Shown one piece after another: positions 23,116 to 34,966 of a stretch of 64,000 nt of DNA; the first letter of the stretch is position 1; each line of letters opens with the position of its first letter. The stretch spans positions 32,307,001 to 32,371,000 of the forward strand of contig OX344765.1 in the NCBI GenBank assembly GCA_947034895.1. Reading direction: 5' to 3'. The notes under the pieces are model-generated. The model did not search any database and had not been told where the DNA came from. It saw nothing but the letters and a program-made list of their open reading frames with translations. This DNA is from Rhytidiadelphus loreus (Eukaryota; Streptophyta; Bryopsida; Hypnales; Hylocomiaceae). The position numbers and the translations under genes are program-made.

Positions 23116-25170
23116 TCAGGCCGCTCCCACGCCGAGAAAATCAATGAATGGAACTGTTGCAGGCTCAGCATGGGAAGGAGCTGTGACACCAGAGTCTTCT
23201 TCTGGGGACTTTGCCGGGGCACTGGATTTTACCGGCCATGAAGAAATCCCGAGCTTGAGCGCGCTGCTGTCCTTGCACACCCTTGTCGATTCGTGCCGTT
23301 GCTCAATGACGTTCCCGGAAAGCGCCAGAGGCGTCCAGTTCCCGAGCTCCTTTGTCGTGTCCTGTCTGCAGAAAGCCGGTGCCGGGAGGCGGACCACCGG
23401 TCGCCCGGTATCGACGCCCAGATGTCGTTGGATCTGCGCGCGGCGCGCGCCGTTCGGGTAAGATTTCTGCAATTCTTCAACCTGATTCGCAAATGGGTTG
23501 GGCACGGAAGAGCTCCAGTGTGTGTACAGGTTGCCTTGTAGCGTTGCTTTGAGTCCAATGAAAGACTCTGGCGGTTGTGGCATCTCTAGGATGCCGCCTC
23601 GCTGCGCTCGCGCTTCCGCCGCTCGCGTTAGCAGCCCGGAGCTGATCTGGCTGTCCATGGGGTCCCAGGGACGAGAGCCTGCACAGAAAACCAAACATTA
23701 GCACATCCCAAATGGTTGCAAGCAGTCAAATGATGGCCACAGCAGCGTAAAAAAAAATCAGACGGAAAACTTCGTCTCCCGATTCTACATATTTCCCGAT
23801 TGATCACCCTAGTGATGAAGATCCCTAAGAAGTTCAAGATCCCGATTGAATCACCCTAAGCACCTGGTGGTAGCGATGGCGAGACCGAAATCGGTTGTGT
23901 GCTTCCGAAGTCGTTGCCTGAAAACCTCGGAAGCTTAGACGACGCTTCGTCCGTCGAGTTTTGTTGCAAATTGGCGGTGTGATGTTGTTGCGGCCTGGTG
24001 AAGGTGGGTGATCCCGAGAGAGACGAGAGAGACGACCTCGGGCGGTTCGCTGTGTCCGACTCTCCGGTCAATGCGTATTTCTCAATCCACGCCGTGATGG
24101 AATCCGTTCCCGTCCCCGAGCCCTGGTGAGGCGGGGGCTGACTGCCGTGGCGAGCCTTGCTGCTGCCGCTGCCGCCGCGGCGATTCATCTGCGCCTTGCG
24201 GCGCCCGTAAGCGCGCGACCGCTCCCGGTACTTGCGCGCCATGACGACGTGCCAGTGGTTCTTGACGGCGTTGTCGGTCCGGCCAGGGAAGAGGCGTGCG
24301 ATCATCGCCCACTTGTTGCCGTGGAACTGGTGTGCGGCCAACAAACGCTCCTCCTCTTCCTCCGTGAATGGACGCCGATTGATGCGCGGGTCCAGTTGGT
24401 TGAACCAACGCAACCTGCAGCTCTTGCCTGCAAAAACACGCCCACCCCAAATCTCACGTCAACGCTCAAAATCACGCAATTGATGGCGCAGGGAACGCCA
24501 CCACTCATCTGGTTCTAGATTTCCACGGCAACAGCGTTTCAATGTTTCGTCTCCAATGTGCAACCCCAAGTCTAGTGATCGATTCCAAGAGGAGCTTTAG
24601 ATTTACCCCGATAAAGATCCAAACTAAAAACGAATGATTAGGATACAAGCTCGCATATGTTACATTACCTGATCGACCTTGCAGTTTCTCCGCAATCAGG
24701 TTCCAGTTCTGCGGCCCATACTGCGCGACCAGCTCCCGGAGCTTCTCATCTTCCGCGGGTCGCCAGTGTCCGCGCGGGCAGAGCTTCGACTGGATGCTCT
24801 CCCCCTCCCGTCCGAGAAACCTGCCCTCCATCATGTCCTCGTGGTCTTCGTCCTCCTTCATGTCCTCCTCTACGCTGCCATGTTCCATGTCGTCGTCGTC
24901 GCTGGAGCGCGTTTGCACGCCGCGCCAGGCGTGTCGTTCCCCGAGCGCTTGGAAGGGGATGTTGGAGTGGCTCACGGGCGTTCCCGTGTCAGATTCTGAG
25001 TTCGAAGTGGTCACCGTTTCGGCCGAGGAGAATCCCCTGGAGGCAATCAGGAAATTCGGAGACGGCGGCCATTGCTGCTGGGATCGCTGACCGTCTTCCG
25101 AGAAGTGCACCTGGCCCATGAGCTTCGCCGCGCCGGCCGACCAGGAGCTCCGTTCCTCCATAACCACCAT
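23116..25170 (-). CDS. R2R3-MYB transcription factor, subgroup 21-like (MYB52/105/117 type)
   Basis: Nuclear DNA-binding regulator. My gene model has three exons: 25170-24669, 24427-23864 and 23678-23116, with phase-1 GT-AG introns of 241 and 185 bp. Together they encode 542 residues. In order: a low-complexity N-terminus, an acidic stretch (about 91-116), repeat R2 (about 133-181, starting [14 protein letters not shown], with its three tryptophans) and R3 (about 182-232, Phe replacing the first Trp as is normal, with [18 protein letters not shown]). A basic [11 protein letters not shown] segment follows, then a Ser/Gln-rich region, and the C-terminal motif FIDFLGVG at about 533-540. The R2/R3 sequence and C-terminal motif place it with Arabidopsis MYB52/54/56/105(LOF2)/117(LOF1), known for organ-boundary and cell-wall roles; whether that role holds here is unknown. 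The first intron falls inside R2 after GRSG, a standard MYB position. The first ATG is used because an in-frame TAG lies five codons upstream; a second Met at residue 4 is possible. The exons are much GC-richer than the flanks. Confidence 0.93.
23679..23863 (-). other. MYB intron 2
   Basis: Phase-1 intron after the MYB domain. The donor CCACCAG|GTGCTTAG is weaker than consensus, and the acceptor is TTCTGTGCAG|GCTCTC. Retention would add one residue and then a TAG stop (23858-23856), giving a 357-residue protein without the FIDFLGVG end. The join is supported by frame and by the family C-terminal motif in exon 3. Confidence 0.8.
24428..24668 (-). other. MYB intron 1
   Basis: Phase-1 intron within R2. 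The donor is TCAG|GTAATG and the acceptor TTTTTGCAG|GCAAG. Splicing joins GRS-G to KSCRLRW and restores the R2 helix 3. Its read-through frame hits a stop, so it must be removed for a functional MYB domain. Confidence 0.9.
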
Positions 25171-26168
25171 GTCTACGCGAATCTACTACAGACGTTTCAA
25201 TACAATTTGCGTTGACAACCTCGCCAACTGACAGAAGAGAGAGAGCATACCCCCTGGAAACAATTGGGTTTCAAGCTTGCGCCATTACCCGACATGCCAA
25301 GCTCTAGAAAAGACCAGAAACACATGAACCACGGCGTCCATGCAGATGTGAAATGCGACAACAAACGATCGGTGGGAAATTGAAAACGCAGCCCTAGCTA
25401 GCTAGCCACAAAACCATACAGAAACTTGGGATACAATTGAAGCCTAATCAAGAATCAAGCAAGGAACACGCCAGCCGTTTCCTGTCCGAACGCCTTTGGA
25501 ATCCAACCACTTGGACAATGTCTGCAGTCTCCTGATGCGTCCCGAACGGCGATAACACTGGTTCCCTAAAAGCGACTGTATGTACACGAATCTAGACCCC
25601 CTTTGCACGCGCTAGCTCACAAAACAACATAACAGTCCAAGTTGCTAAGCCCCAAAAGAGAGGTTCCTGTCCCGGTCATTGAACAAGCTTCTGCTCATGT
25701 CGGCGCTCCACATGCGTATACCGTGTGTTCAAATCCAACACATTGCGTTTGAACGTACCCCAGGACAACATTGTAATGCACCTTCAAGGCCACCCGAGCA
25801 ACATCGCTGTCGCCTTGAAGGGAAAACAACAAACCTTCAAGGAGTCGCGACGTCCCAATCTGGACTGCTTTTCCATGTGCACTCCACTCGCTCCGAGTCT
25901 AAGAATGCAGGCGCAGCACCGTTAAAAGGCGTGGCTCAGGATTTGAAGCGTTGGACATGACCAAGCGGCGGGGCGCTATCAGAACCAAATTGCTTGCCAA
26001 AAGCCTTTGAGACGGGGACCTGGGTAGGCTATATACTGGCACTCACTGTCTCTGCAAGGGGACAAGACGAAAGCACACACACTGGGTCCCCAGAAACCGA
26101 CTGGAAGCTGGGCTTGCAAACCACTAAGCTCACAACAACGAGCGCTAGCTCCTCGAACCTCACAGCAA

Positions 26169-26191
26169 TGACTAGACTAGACTAGACTAGA
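26169..26191. repeat. (GACTA)n microsatellite
   Basis: Short run of about four and a half pentamer units upstream of the MYB gene. Confidence 0.85.
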
Positions 26192-26318
26192 CCCAGTCTG
26201 ACATCATCAGCCCAGTGAATTACTATTAACGGGATGTAAGTCTCGATACTGGGATCCCATCCTTGGGCCGGACAGCCTGATTTTGTTGACACACGGTAAC
26301 AGCTAAAGTAAGTAGGTG

Positions 26319-26356
26319 GGGCTAGCTATACTAGCTAGCTAGCGAACTAGCTAGCT
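26319..26356. repeat. (CTAG)n-rich tract
   Basis: Imperfect run of GCTA/CTAG tetramers, self-complementary, interrupted by 'cgaa'. Confidence 0.8.
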
Positions 26357-27216
26357 CTTCCCGGGCCGAAGAAGTCGCAGTTGTTGAGGAAAGGCGTGAG
26401 GTTGCAATCAAACGCTCAGCAGCAACAAAATTCCAAACTCCAGAGGATGATTGAGTGGCCGGGTTTCACAGTTCCAAAGAACTTCATTGAGGAGTGGTTG
26501 TATGAGCGCAATCTAAGGAGTAGGGTAAAATCCAAGGCTAGTTTTTTTGCCATGGCAACGTGCACTGGGATTGATTTGGGGAGTCAGAGGACTTGAGTTT
26601 TCCAGTGGGGCGTGATTATTTCGTGTGTCTACCATTTGGGCGTTCCATCATTACGCTACGGCCGTGCAACGCAGTGTCGTGAAGCCTGTGGCGGGGTTAT
26701 CATGGGATCATAAAGACGAGCAGATGTTTCATCTCTTTTCGTGGAGGTTATTAATACCAGGAATTAAAATAATAAGAGGCGTTGGGAGAGAAAAATAGAA
26801 GGGGGGCACGGAACCGGAAACCAGGAGAAAGGGAATTTTGTTGTAATAATAAGAGTAGAGTAAATTGTAAGATTCATGACCCCACACAGATTGCAAGAAA
26901 CAGGCTGCCACACCCGGGGGAAGATTCTCTCTAGTGATGATAGGTAGGGAATCGTTGGGGAGTTTATTAATACTCATGAATCCAGGATGGAGGATGGAGC
27001 CTCCTTGGCCTCTGCCTCGTTTTCAGCGTCCACGCTGCTTGCGGGACAGTCTGTGGAAGGGACTGGAAGTAGCCTAGCATATCATAGTCTGTAGTGCCCA
27101 ATGCACATGAAAAAAAGGAACCCATTTGTGGGTGTTTTTTTTTTTAAAAAGCAACCCCCGAAAACTCGAAAAGATGGTGGAAAAGAGAGGTACTGAAAAC
27201 CAGAACAGGGCTTTCC

Positions 27217-27241
27217 TCTCTCTTTCTCTCTCTCTCTCTCA
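27217..27241. repeat. (CT)n microsatellite
   Basis: Dinucleotide run with one interruption. Read on the minus strand it is a GA tract upstream of the MYB gene, at about 2.05 kb from its start codon. Confidence 0.85.
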
Positions 27242-27480
27242 AATTTGTCACCCAAAGAATTCCCCTAAATCTCTGCCTTTCGAAAACCAAATCAGCTCCC
27301 TGATCTGTGCCGCACCCGAATTGGTGCTGCTGTTGACTTGCACACAGTATAGAATGTGCGGAGTAAGTTAAAAAATCATAAGATATACCCATTAGTAAAT
27401 TATGCGGAGGTGCTCCAATAAGACGCTTGGCCCTCTGTATCGCTGTCAAGCTTCTTGCAAATGGCTTTCCTTCCACTGGC

Positions 27481-28042
27481 GATTGTTGATGAGTTTTTGA
27501 AGTAAAATACTCGTCAACTTTTGATGAAATATTCGCAAGTATATATTCTCATATGATATGTGTACAGTCCTCCCACCTCACCCCACCTCCGCCTGCTATA
27601 ATGTACCGTACGGAGTTATTCTCATACTAGAGATGACCTCCCCTACCTAGGATACGCCCCAGCAAGCAAGCAAGCACGGCAATCCATGGGATGAATCACG
27701 AAATAGAATAGCAACTTACAGCTTTAGTTTCTTCACTTTAGGCTCCAAGTTTTATTGATTTTTTTTGTTGGGATACTCGAGAGGAAAAGGACGGACTGTA
27801 CTGCTGCCACTGCTGCTGTGGGTTTTTTCTTCCTTTCTTTTTGCCTTGTGTGTGTGTGTGTGTCAGCCCCAAAGAGCATACAGTGCCAAAGATGCAATCA
27901 AACGCCACGGAGGGCATCTCCACCCAAATAAAGGTCAACTGAATACTTATTAGGAACCGAACTTGGGTTGGGTGTTTAGAAATGGGAGAAAATAATGGGG
28001 TCCTAAAGGTGGGAGCACCCAAAATCAATATTGTACCCAACG
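27481..28042. other. Transition from the gene island to repeat-rich DNA
   Basis: Contains a (GT)n run (about 27848-27863). At about 27996 'taaaggtgggagcacccaaaa' resembles the left end of the TA MITE at 56463-56854; no matching right end was found, so it may be a remnant. Confidence 0.4.
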
Positions 28043-28190
28043 GCGTCACTTTTTACGTATGGTGGTCATTTTAGAACTTAAATGTAGGTAGACTGTAGAG
28101 AGCTTAGTGTTTGTTGACCAAAATGATAAGCTATTTGCAGTCTACCTATATTTAGGTTCTAGGATCATCGCCTTACTTAAAAAGTGACGT
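28043..28190. mobile_element. 148-bp hairpin MITE
   Basis: Arms of about 64 bp. The left begins GCGTCACTTTTTACG and the right ends AAAAAGTGACGT; inner landmarks are 'gtaggtagactg' (left) and 'cagtctacctat' (right). The loop is about 20 bp. Arm identity is roughly four in five by eye. Non-coding; a fold-back transcript is possible. Confidence 0.75.
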
Positions 28191-28829
28191 AGTGATGACA
28201 CCTTTCAAGTTCCAATATGATAAGTGTTAGAAAGTTGGATTACTATAAGTTATTGCACAGTTCAATACCAAATCAAAGTAGCCATACCTAATTGTTACCT
28301 GGGTGCAAAATTGACCCCTATAGAATCTTGCCTACAGTGTGCAGTTTTGGAATACATGGGAGAGCCTAGGGATGGTTTTGGGGTACATTAGAAGTCAACA
28401 TTGCTTTGGAAATTCATACTTTTGTGGTATGGTGTGCAAAAAAGTGGGTTAAGAGAAAAAAATGAAATCTCCTTACAATTGTAATTAAGTTTTGTCAATG
28501 AAAAATAAGACAATTTAGTAATGATTTGAATCATACTAAAATACATATTTTGGATGCTAGTAGGTGAAGTTATCTTATTTCGTCTTATAACATTCATACT
28601 ACATCTTGAACTTGGAAAACTCTTTTTTCTTTTAATGTATTTGTGGGATTTTCTCCCAACATTAATTTGTTGTGTGTAGTTATCTCTAAACCTCTAAAAG
28701 ATCATTGTCCCCTAAAAGATCATTGTCTCCTAAAAGTTTCAACACATTCCTATGATATCAATTCTTAGCATTTTCTTTTGAAATAAATTTGAAGTAGAAG
28801 AAAAGATTAGTTAGATTAGATAAAATAGA
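28191..28829. other. AT-rich spacer with a small tandem duplication
   Basis: No gene. At 28697-28734 an 18-bp unit 'aaaagatcattgtcncct' is repeated twice. Confidence 0.5.
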
Positions 28830-29090
28830 TTTTGGAAATATCACTTTTATTTTAATTGGTGCACGAGTGAAAAAATTACATCATCCTAAGTACAAAATGC
28901 ATGAACTTGGGCAACAAAACACAAATATTTAGAATAAATTTTTTAATTATTTATTTCTCATAGAATATATATACATGTTTATATGCAAAAATCTATTTGG
29001 ATTGATGGATTTGGAAGTTAGGAAGAGTCTTATTTTGTGGACACACAAAAAGTTCATAAAAATGAATGCATATAATTGACATGTTTTTTA
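28830..29090 (+). mobile_element. Fragment of family A TTAA element
   Basis: Carries only the middle landmarks of family A ('atttggattgatggatttgg', 'cttattttgtgg'). It is directly followed by a family D element, so it may have been cut by that insertion. Confidence 0.5.
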
Positions 29091-29092
29091 CC

Positions 29093-29870
29093 TCTTAAAG
29101 CTATTTACCTTTAAATGCCCAAACTGCGTTTTTGGCAACATGCAATTTGGGGTAGCTTGCTACAAATGGAATTTTCATTTGATTTCTTCCAAATTTTCAC
29201 ATAATATGTGCTTGAGGAGTAGCTTTAAGGCCAAACAATTTTCATAACTTTTGACTATATGACTAAAAACATATTGTATGATATGTAGTTTTCATTGCTT
29301 GGCAGGCAGTCTGGGTAGCTAAAAAAGATTCTTTAAAAATCACTTTTTTAAGAAATAAAAATTTTAAATTGTTCTTCTATATTTATATGTGCATGGAAAT
29401 TTTTTGAATCATTCCAAAATATGGAATCTCTACTCTAAAATGAACTTTGAAGTCCTTTATTTAATTAAATTTTTATCATTTTTGGAAAGAAAAAAAAGAA
29501 TTAGGTGTAGATTGTTTATTACAACATTACAACCATTGGGATTGGCATTTTTCAATTCCATAACTCAATTCTTAACAATTTAGTATTTTGAATTATTCTC
29601 TACTTCTTTCTACTTACTATTTTTTCCTATATGTTGTGAAATTCCAAATGATGTAAAATTTTTTTAAATGTGTAGCCAACTTGTCTAGGAAATGGTGTGA
29701 CCTTGTGAAGTGCAACTACCCGTTCTTTTTGGCGGGCCCCAAACATGATTTTTGTCACTTCAATGCTAATATCTTGCAATCTACATGGTGTAAATTTCTG
29801 AAATTTTTTCCACATATTCTCAAACATGGTCTAAAGTATTTTCATACCATCTAAAATAGTGTAATTTTCA
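29093..29870 (+). mobile_element. TTAA element, family D, right end lost
   Basis: Matches the copies at 50376-51942 and 59578-60460: 'gcgtttttggcaacatgcaa', 'caattttcataacttttgac', 'tactctaaaatgaactttgaag', 'acaaccattgggattggc' and 'caatctacatggtg'. The left end is decayed and the right inverted end is missing. Non-coding. Confidence 0.65.
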
Positions 29871-30159
29871 TCCTACCTTCATCAAAATTTAATGTATCTT
29901 TCCTAGACTTTTCCTCATTTCTATATGCTTTCATCTAAATTTCATCCAAATATTCACACTAATTATATCACACTCACAATAATTGAAGAGAAGGCAATAG
30001 CAATTAAAATTATAAATTTCTAAGAAAGTATGAATTTGTTGAGAATTTTGGAAATGTTCTGTCCAAACATACCCAAAGGAATTACTAGACCCCCCAAACC
30101 AATATAAAGAACATCTATAGTCATCTTGTTATTCACCTAAATTGGTTGCAATATTTTCC

Positions 30160-31053
30160 TTAACTCCTAAATTTTCATTATTCCTATGAAGGACAATGGA
30201 TTTGGGGTCGGATTCTACAATCTCAATTTTCATCATGACCTTTTGAAAACTCTTTTGTAAGATAGAAAAACACATTAGCATTTTGACCTTTTGGGAATAT
30301 AATTTTTATTTCAATCAATGCCTAGGAGCAAAAGTCATGCCAACCCAAGCACAAAATGAAACTTGCCAAGCAACAAATAAAATTCAAATAATTTTTTTTT
30401 AAAACCATTTATAATGGATTATATTTTTGTCTAAATGTAAAACTTTTATTCATTCTATTTGAGCTAGTGATGTGAGCTTCTTGTTTTGTGGTCAATCATT
30501 GCATCTTCTTGAAATTTGAGAAAAGAACATATTAGATTCGTTTTTTAATTCAATTTTCAAATTTTTCAAAACAAGATAGTCTACAAGGTTTAGTGTGCTT
30601 CATAGAATAATCTCAATATTGGGGTTAGTGTGTTTCAATTCCAACTTAGAACTATTAACAATTTAGTTTTTTCTACTTCTATTGAATAATTTTTTAAGGA
30701 ATGAAAATCAATTTGTTTTCCTAGGCTTTCAACTCAATTCTTCAACAAATTTTTTTTTTTATTCAATTTGGTAGTGCAAAAATTTTAAGTTGTAAAGATT
30801 CAAAGTCTTATAATCTAATCATATAAGGTGCAAAAGAATCCTTCTTTTCGATAATAAACATAAGTATATATGAAACTATGTAGTCAAAATTTATGAAATT
30901 TTTTCTACAATCTTACACTAATCTAGTGAATGATCCTACAATTAAATATTAAATAAATAAATAAAAATAAATAAAAAATTGCTCTTTGCAATAGAAATGG
31001 CAATTTGGAGTAGTTTTATGAAGAAAAACAAGCCTCAAGACTTCAAGGATTAG
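30160..31053 (+). mobile_element. piggyBac-like TTAA element, family A
   Basis: Starts TTAA CTCCTAAATTTTCATTATTCC at 30160 and runs through all family A landmarks to a decayed right end ('cctcaagacttcaaggatta', about 31053). About 890 bp, with no ORF of note. Confidence 0.7.
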
Positions 31054-31130
31054 ACAACCACTAATTGTCACATTAAAATAACTAGTCACTTTTTGTGAAC
31101 AATTCACAAGGTGGTCACAAACTCACTCCA

Positions 31131-31854
31131 TTAACTCCTAAAGTCCCTAGAGTCCCCTTTGAAGACTCTTAAAGGTTAATGCAAGTCCTTATGGTCTCAA
31201 ATTTTGGCATGATTTTTCAAACTTTTTTTTCAAAATAGGAAAATTAATTAGTTTTATTTGAATATAATGTTTATTTTCAATTGGTATCTTGGTAAAAAAG
31301 TTATGCCAAGTAAACCAAAAAATAGGTAAGGGAGGGCAAAAAAGAAAAACTTTTAATTTTCTTTAAAAAATTCTTTAAAAGTTTTCTTAGTAGAACAATC
31401 TCACTATTGGAATCAATGCGTCTCAATTCCATCTTTGAGCTCTCAACAATTTATTTTTTCCTCCTCTTTTGTATCAACCTAGACTTTAAGATTTTTTGAA
31501 GATTTTTTAATAATTTTTTAATACTGAACTCTCAACTTAGTTCTTCAATATGAAAAATTCAAAGTTGTACAAAGATTTTAAGTTGAGAGGACTCAAGACC
31601 TTAGTTCATCTTGGTGCAGAAAAACTCATTTTCTTCACTTAAATGCTTGTATCTTGTAATCTATACTGTCAAAGTTTTTGAAATTTCTTCCTTACATTTT
31701 CATACTACTCTTACACAAGATCCTAGGCTTTGATATGCAAAAAAAAAAAAAAAAAAAAAAAAAAAAGAAATTATCATTTTTGCTCTTTGCATTGGAAAAG
31801 GCAATGTTGAGTGGTTTTTGAGGAAAAAAATGTCCTTGGGACTTTAGGGGTTAA
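31131..31854 (+). mobile_element. piggyBac-like TTAA element, family A, best-preserved ends
   Basis: TTAA at 31131-31134 and 31851-31854 bracket 724 bp. Left end CTCCTAAAGTCCC; right end CCTTGGGACTTTAGGGG, the inverse of CCCCTAAAGTCCC. An A-run of about 28 (31739-31766) lies near the right end. No transposase frame. Confidence 0.85.
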
Positions 31855-32860
31855 GGTGAACCAATCTAGAAAACATGACCCAATCATGATACCTATGAAA
31901 CTACCCCAATTTAACATGTCTTCAAATTCAATACCTTCAAAGTGAGATTGAAATATGAAAAAAGTTAGGTGAGTAGTGCATGAGGAGACAATTAATCCCT
32001 AGAAGACCAATTGGTCATTGAACAACCAATTGGAAATTTAAGTAGGTCCTATGAAATCAATTTTGAATGGATCTTTTTGAAATCTTGCCACAAGGTATAG
32101 AGATCTCCCCTTTGTATAAGGTTATAATATTTTTTTGATTGAGTTCCCAAATCAAAAGTTATATCGTCCATAGTTTTTCAAGCAAGGCAAGCAACTTCAA
32201 GGCAATATATGTAAAATTACTCCTCTACCTCTTAAATTTGATGGGTATGTAACTCGTACAATATGGGATGGAATTGTAAGAGAAATCATACATAGTGAAA
32301 AGAATCATTCAAGGAGAAATTACACTTTTGTTTATCTTGTTGGGCACAATCCAAAAATTATTTTTTCTTCTTACTTCAAACATGATAATTTTTCAATCCG
32401 CTCAATCAAAATTTCTTGAAATATTCCACACATTTCCATGGTAATCTAGTACAAATTTGTACAATTGAACTTCAGACAAAAACTTATTTTCTTCACTTAC
32501 TTGAAAAATGACAATTTTTAATATTTACACAAGAAATGTATTGCGTCCTTTAGGGTTGACTAATGTTGCTTACCCAATGCAAAAATGATGACATAAGGTT
32601 AATGCTTTAGATTGAAATCGTCATTCAAATTCATTAGAGAGGATATTTTGGAACTTGAATTTATAATTTAAGCTAGGTAGAAATATGATTCAAAACAATT
32701 GGCTAAAGAATTATTCAAGGGTGGATTAAAGTTGTGTTCACAATATTCATGGCTTGGAATACAAGTGGTTTGCATTTTTGGAATTGGACATTGTGATTAT
32801 TCATAGAAATTTCAAATTCTATTAGCAAAATAAATTACACGCAACTTTTGTTAGTGACAA
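31855..32860. other. AT-rich stretch, no feature recognised
   Basis: No ORF above 60 codons, no repeat boundaries. Confidence 0.4.
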
Positions 32861-32862
32861 AA

Positions 32863-33790
32863 GCACACATATATGAAATATAAACACCATCAAAAAAGTT
32901 GTTTCCAAAGTAGTTAGATTCTTGACTTAACATCAAGGTGGCCATAGCTTAATGTCCCCTAGTGTCACTTAAAACGTCAATTCCACTTAGGTTTTGCCTA
33001 TGAGAAAAAAAACATGTGTGAAAAAGTTCTCCTTGAGCTAGTCAAACTATTGACCACAAATCGAGGTGACAATAGGTCGATGTATCCTTTTGTTTCTTAA
33101 AGCTTTAATTCACTTGGATTTTTGTCTATGAGTAAATAGTGCACATATAGAATATAAATACCACTAAAAAAATTGTTTCCCAGCTATTCTAACTCCTAAA
33201 TACAAATCAAGGTGGAAATAGTTGATGAACTTTATTGTGGCTAAAGCTTCAATTCCACTTTAGTCTTGTCTATAATGTCTAAAATCTAAATACCATTCAA
33301 AAAAATTGTCTCTAAGGTAGTTAGGTTCTTAACTACAATCATGGTTGCTATAGGTTGATGTACCTATTAAATCTTTTATTTCACTCTAGTTTTGTCTGTG
33401 AGAACTAAGAAGAGCACATGTGTGAAATTTAAATACCAATCAAACCAAGGTAGTCAAATTTATTATTACAAATGAGGGTGGCCATAGGTTTATGTACCCT
33501 AGTGTCAGTTTAAGCTTTAATTTCAATTGGGTCTTGTCCATGGAAAAGAGCACATGTTTGAAATTTAAATACCATTCAAATGAAGGTAGTCAAATTTATT
33601 ATTACAAATCAAGATGACTAGAGGTTGATGTACCGTAGTGTCAGTTTAAGCTTTAATTTCAATCGGGTCTTGTCCGTGGAAAAAGAGCACATGTGTGAAA
33701 TTTAAACATTATTCAAAAATTTGTGTTCTTGGTATATTGAATATGAATCATGATGATGATAGGTTGATGTACGTTAGTGTCATTAAAGGT
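32863..33790. repeat. Tandem array of about 136-bp units
   Basis: About seven diverged units start near 32863, 33010, 33139, 33275, 33412, 33548 and 33685 with 'gagcacatgtgtgaaatttaaa'-like wording. Each continues through 'gtagt(t/c)aaatt', 'ggtggccataggtt', 'gtaccctagtgtcag' and 'ttgtccatgg'. The last three units are the most alike (spacings 136 and 137 bp). It resembles a small satellite; no coding frame persists across units. Confidence 0.8.
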
Positions 33791-34966
33791 AGTTGTTGTC
33801 ACTATTCATCCCATTGTTGTCAAAATCTTATTTATTGAATTATTATGAATAGCAATTATTGCAATGCATATGCTCAAGAGTAAGTAAATGTCTATGTTTT
33901 ACAAAGTGATGCAAATTTCTTGGCAGGAAGCTAAACTTGTCCTACGAAGTGGGCCCCCCACAGTGAATTTTGGGTTCTACAAGGTAATTGTAAGAAAAAA
34001 GCCCCCTACTTTGCGCCATTTTAATCCTATGTTCTTCACCTCTCTTGGCTAATTTGGGGACTCTAATTGAAAATAATTGAAATATGAATTCAAAATTTGT
34101 ATATTTTATCATGTTGTGGAAAAAAAAAATTCTTTTGTTTTTCCGACGGATAAATTCATCCTCTAGGGCCTACTTTGCCTTTTGAGGGGATATGGGATGG
34201 TTATTACAACCACTTTGGGGTGCATTGTATGACAAGTTTAGCGTCCTTCAATTTCTTGTATAATATGCACATGACAAAAATAACTATGAAATTTTCTATT
34301 ATATAGGACTGCAATTGAAACTAAATAGTTATAGTATATGAATCTTAACCAATGGTTGCCCTATAGGATTGTCCTACCAAACTTCACAACAATGCAAGAA
34401 ATACAACGTCAAAAACATCAAGTATACATAGAGCTCTCGTCCGTCTAATAGAGTCAACTTTATCCTTTAACTTTTTGAAAAATTACCTCCATTTACCTAG
34501 GCCTATTTTTTTGTCATGTGACAACCGCGTGGAAAATTTAGAGCGACCACGGGTGGAAAGATCCGAGATAGCCCCTAAAAACTCCAGTCGGAGAAGGTCG
34601 TTCTATACAAGTTGCAATTGACCCTAGATTACCCGAACACGTCATTTGTGACCCATGGTCACCCTAATGTACCCAAACACAATATTTGTAACCCGTAGTT
34701 GCTTAGGAATTTGCCTTGAAAATTGGACCCGCGGTCACCTTTTTGGGACCCGCATGTGTGCACATCTGAAGTCACCCATGATATTGTTGGCCACGTCACT
34801 CTCGAGGGCTTGCCATATAGAACAAATATTTTTGCTGAGGGGTAAAAAATATAAAACCTCAAATTCTTATATGACGCATGGGTCACCTATACTTGACGAC
34901 CCGACAACTCAACATGTGACGTCTATTAGACACCCCAATCTAAAATCCTATCCAATGGAACAACCC
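33791..34966. other. Intergenic stretch
   Basis: No gene recognised. A 105-codon open frame (34655-34972) overlaps a 75-codon frame on the other strand and resembles nothing known to me. Confidence 0.4.

Larger units (their letters stand above)
25171..27480. promoter_or_regulatory. Upstream region of the MYB gene
   Basis: GC-richer unique sequence 5' of the minus-strand MYB start; it should contain its promoter and 5' UTR. I see no clear TATA box near the start. It holds GCTAGC/CTAG-rich patches (25395-25406, 26319-26356), a run of GACTA units (about 26169-26191) and a (CT)n tract (27217-27241). Open frames here (up to 93 codons, 25679-25960) have no recognised relatives. Confidence 0.4.

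Noticed and set aside
23229..23837. Overlapping frames on both strands within MYB exon 3
   Set aside because: They are GC-rich shadows of the MYB coding frame; only the frame ending in FIDFLGVG fits the family and the splice phases.
23856..24413. Reading MYB exon 2 through to its TAG as the protein end
   Set aside because: A phase-matched donor eight bases before the stop joins to an exon carrying the family's C-terminal motif; kept only as an intron-retention possibility.
24126..25121. Plus-strand frames opposite MYB exons 1 and 2 (up to 154 codons)
   Set aside because: Antisense shadows of the MYB domain, with Arg/Pro-rich low-complexity translations and no domain.
32863..33790. CRISPR-like spacing of repeats
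   Set aside because: Units are long, diverged and contiguous, without short identical repeats and unique spacers; plant context also argues against it.
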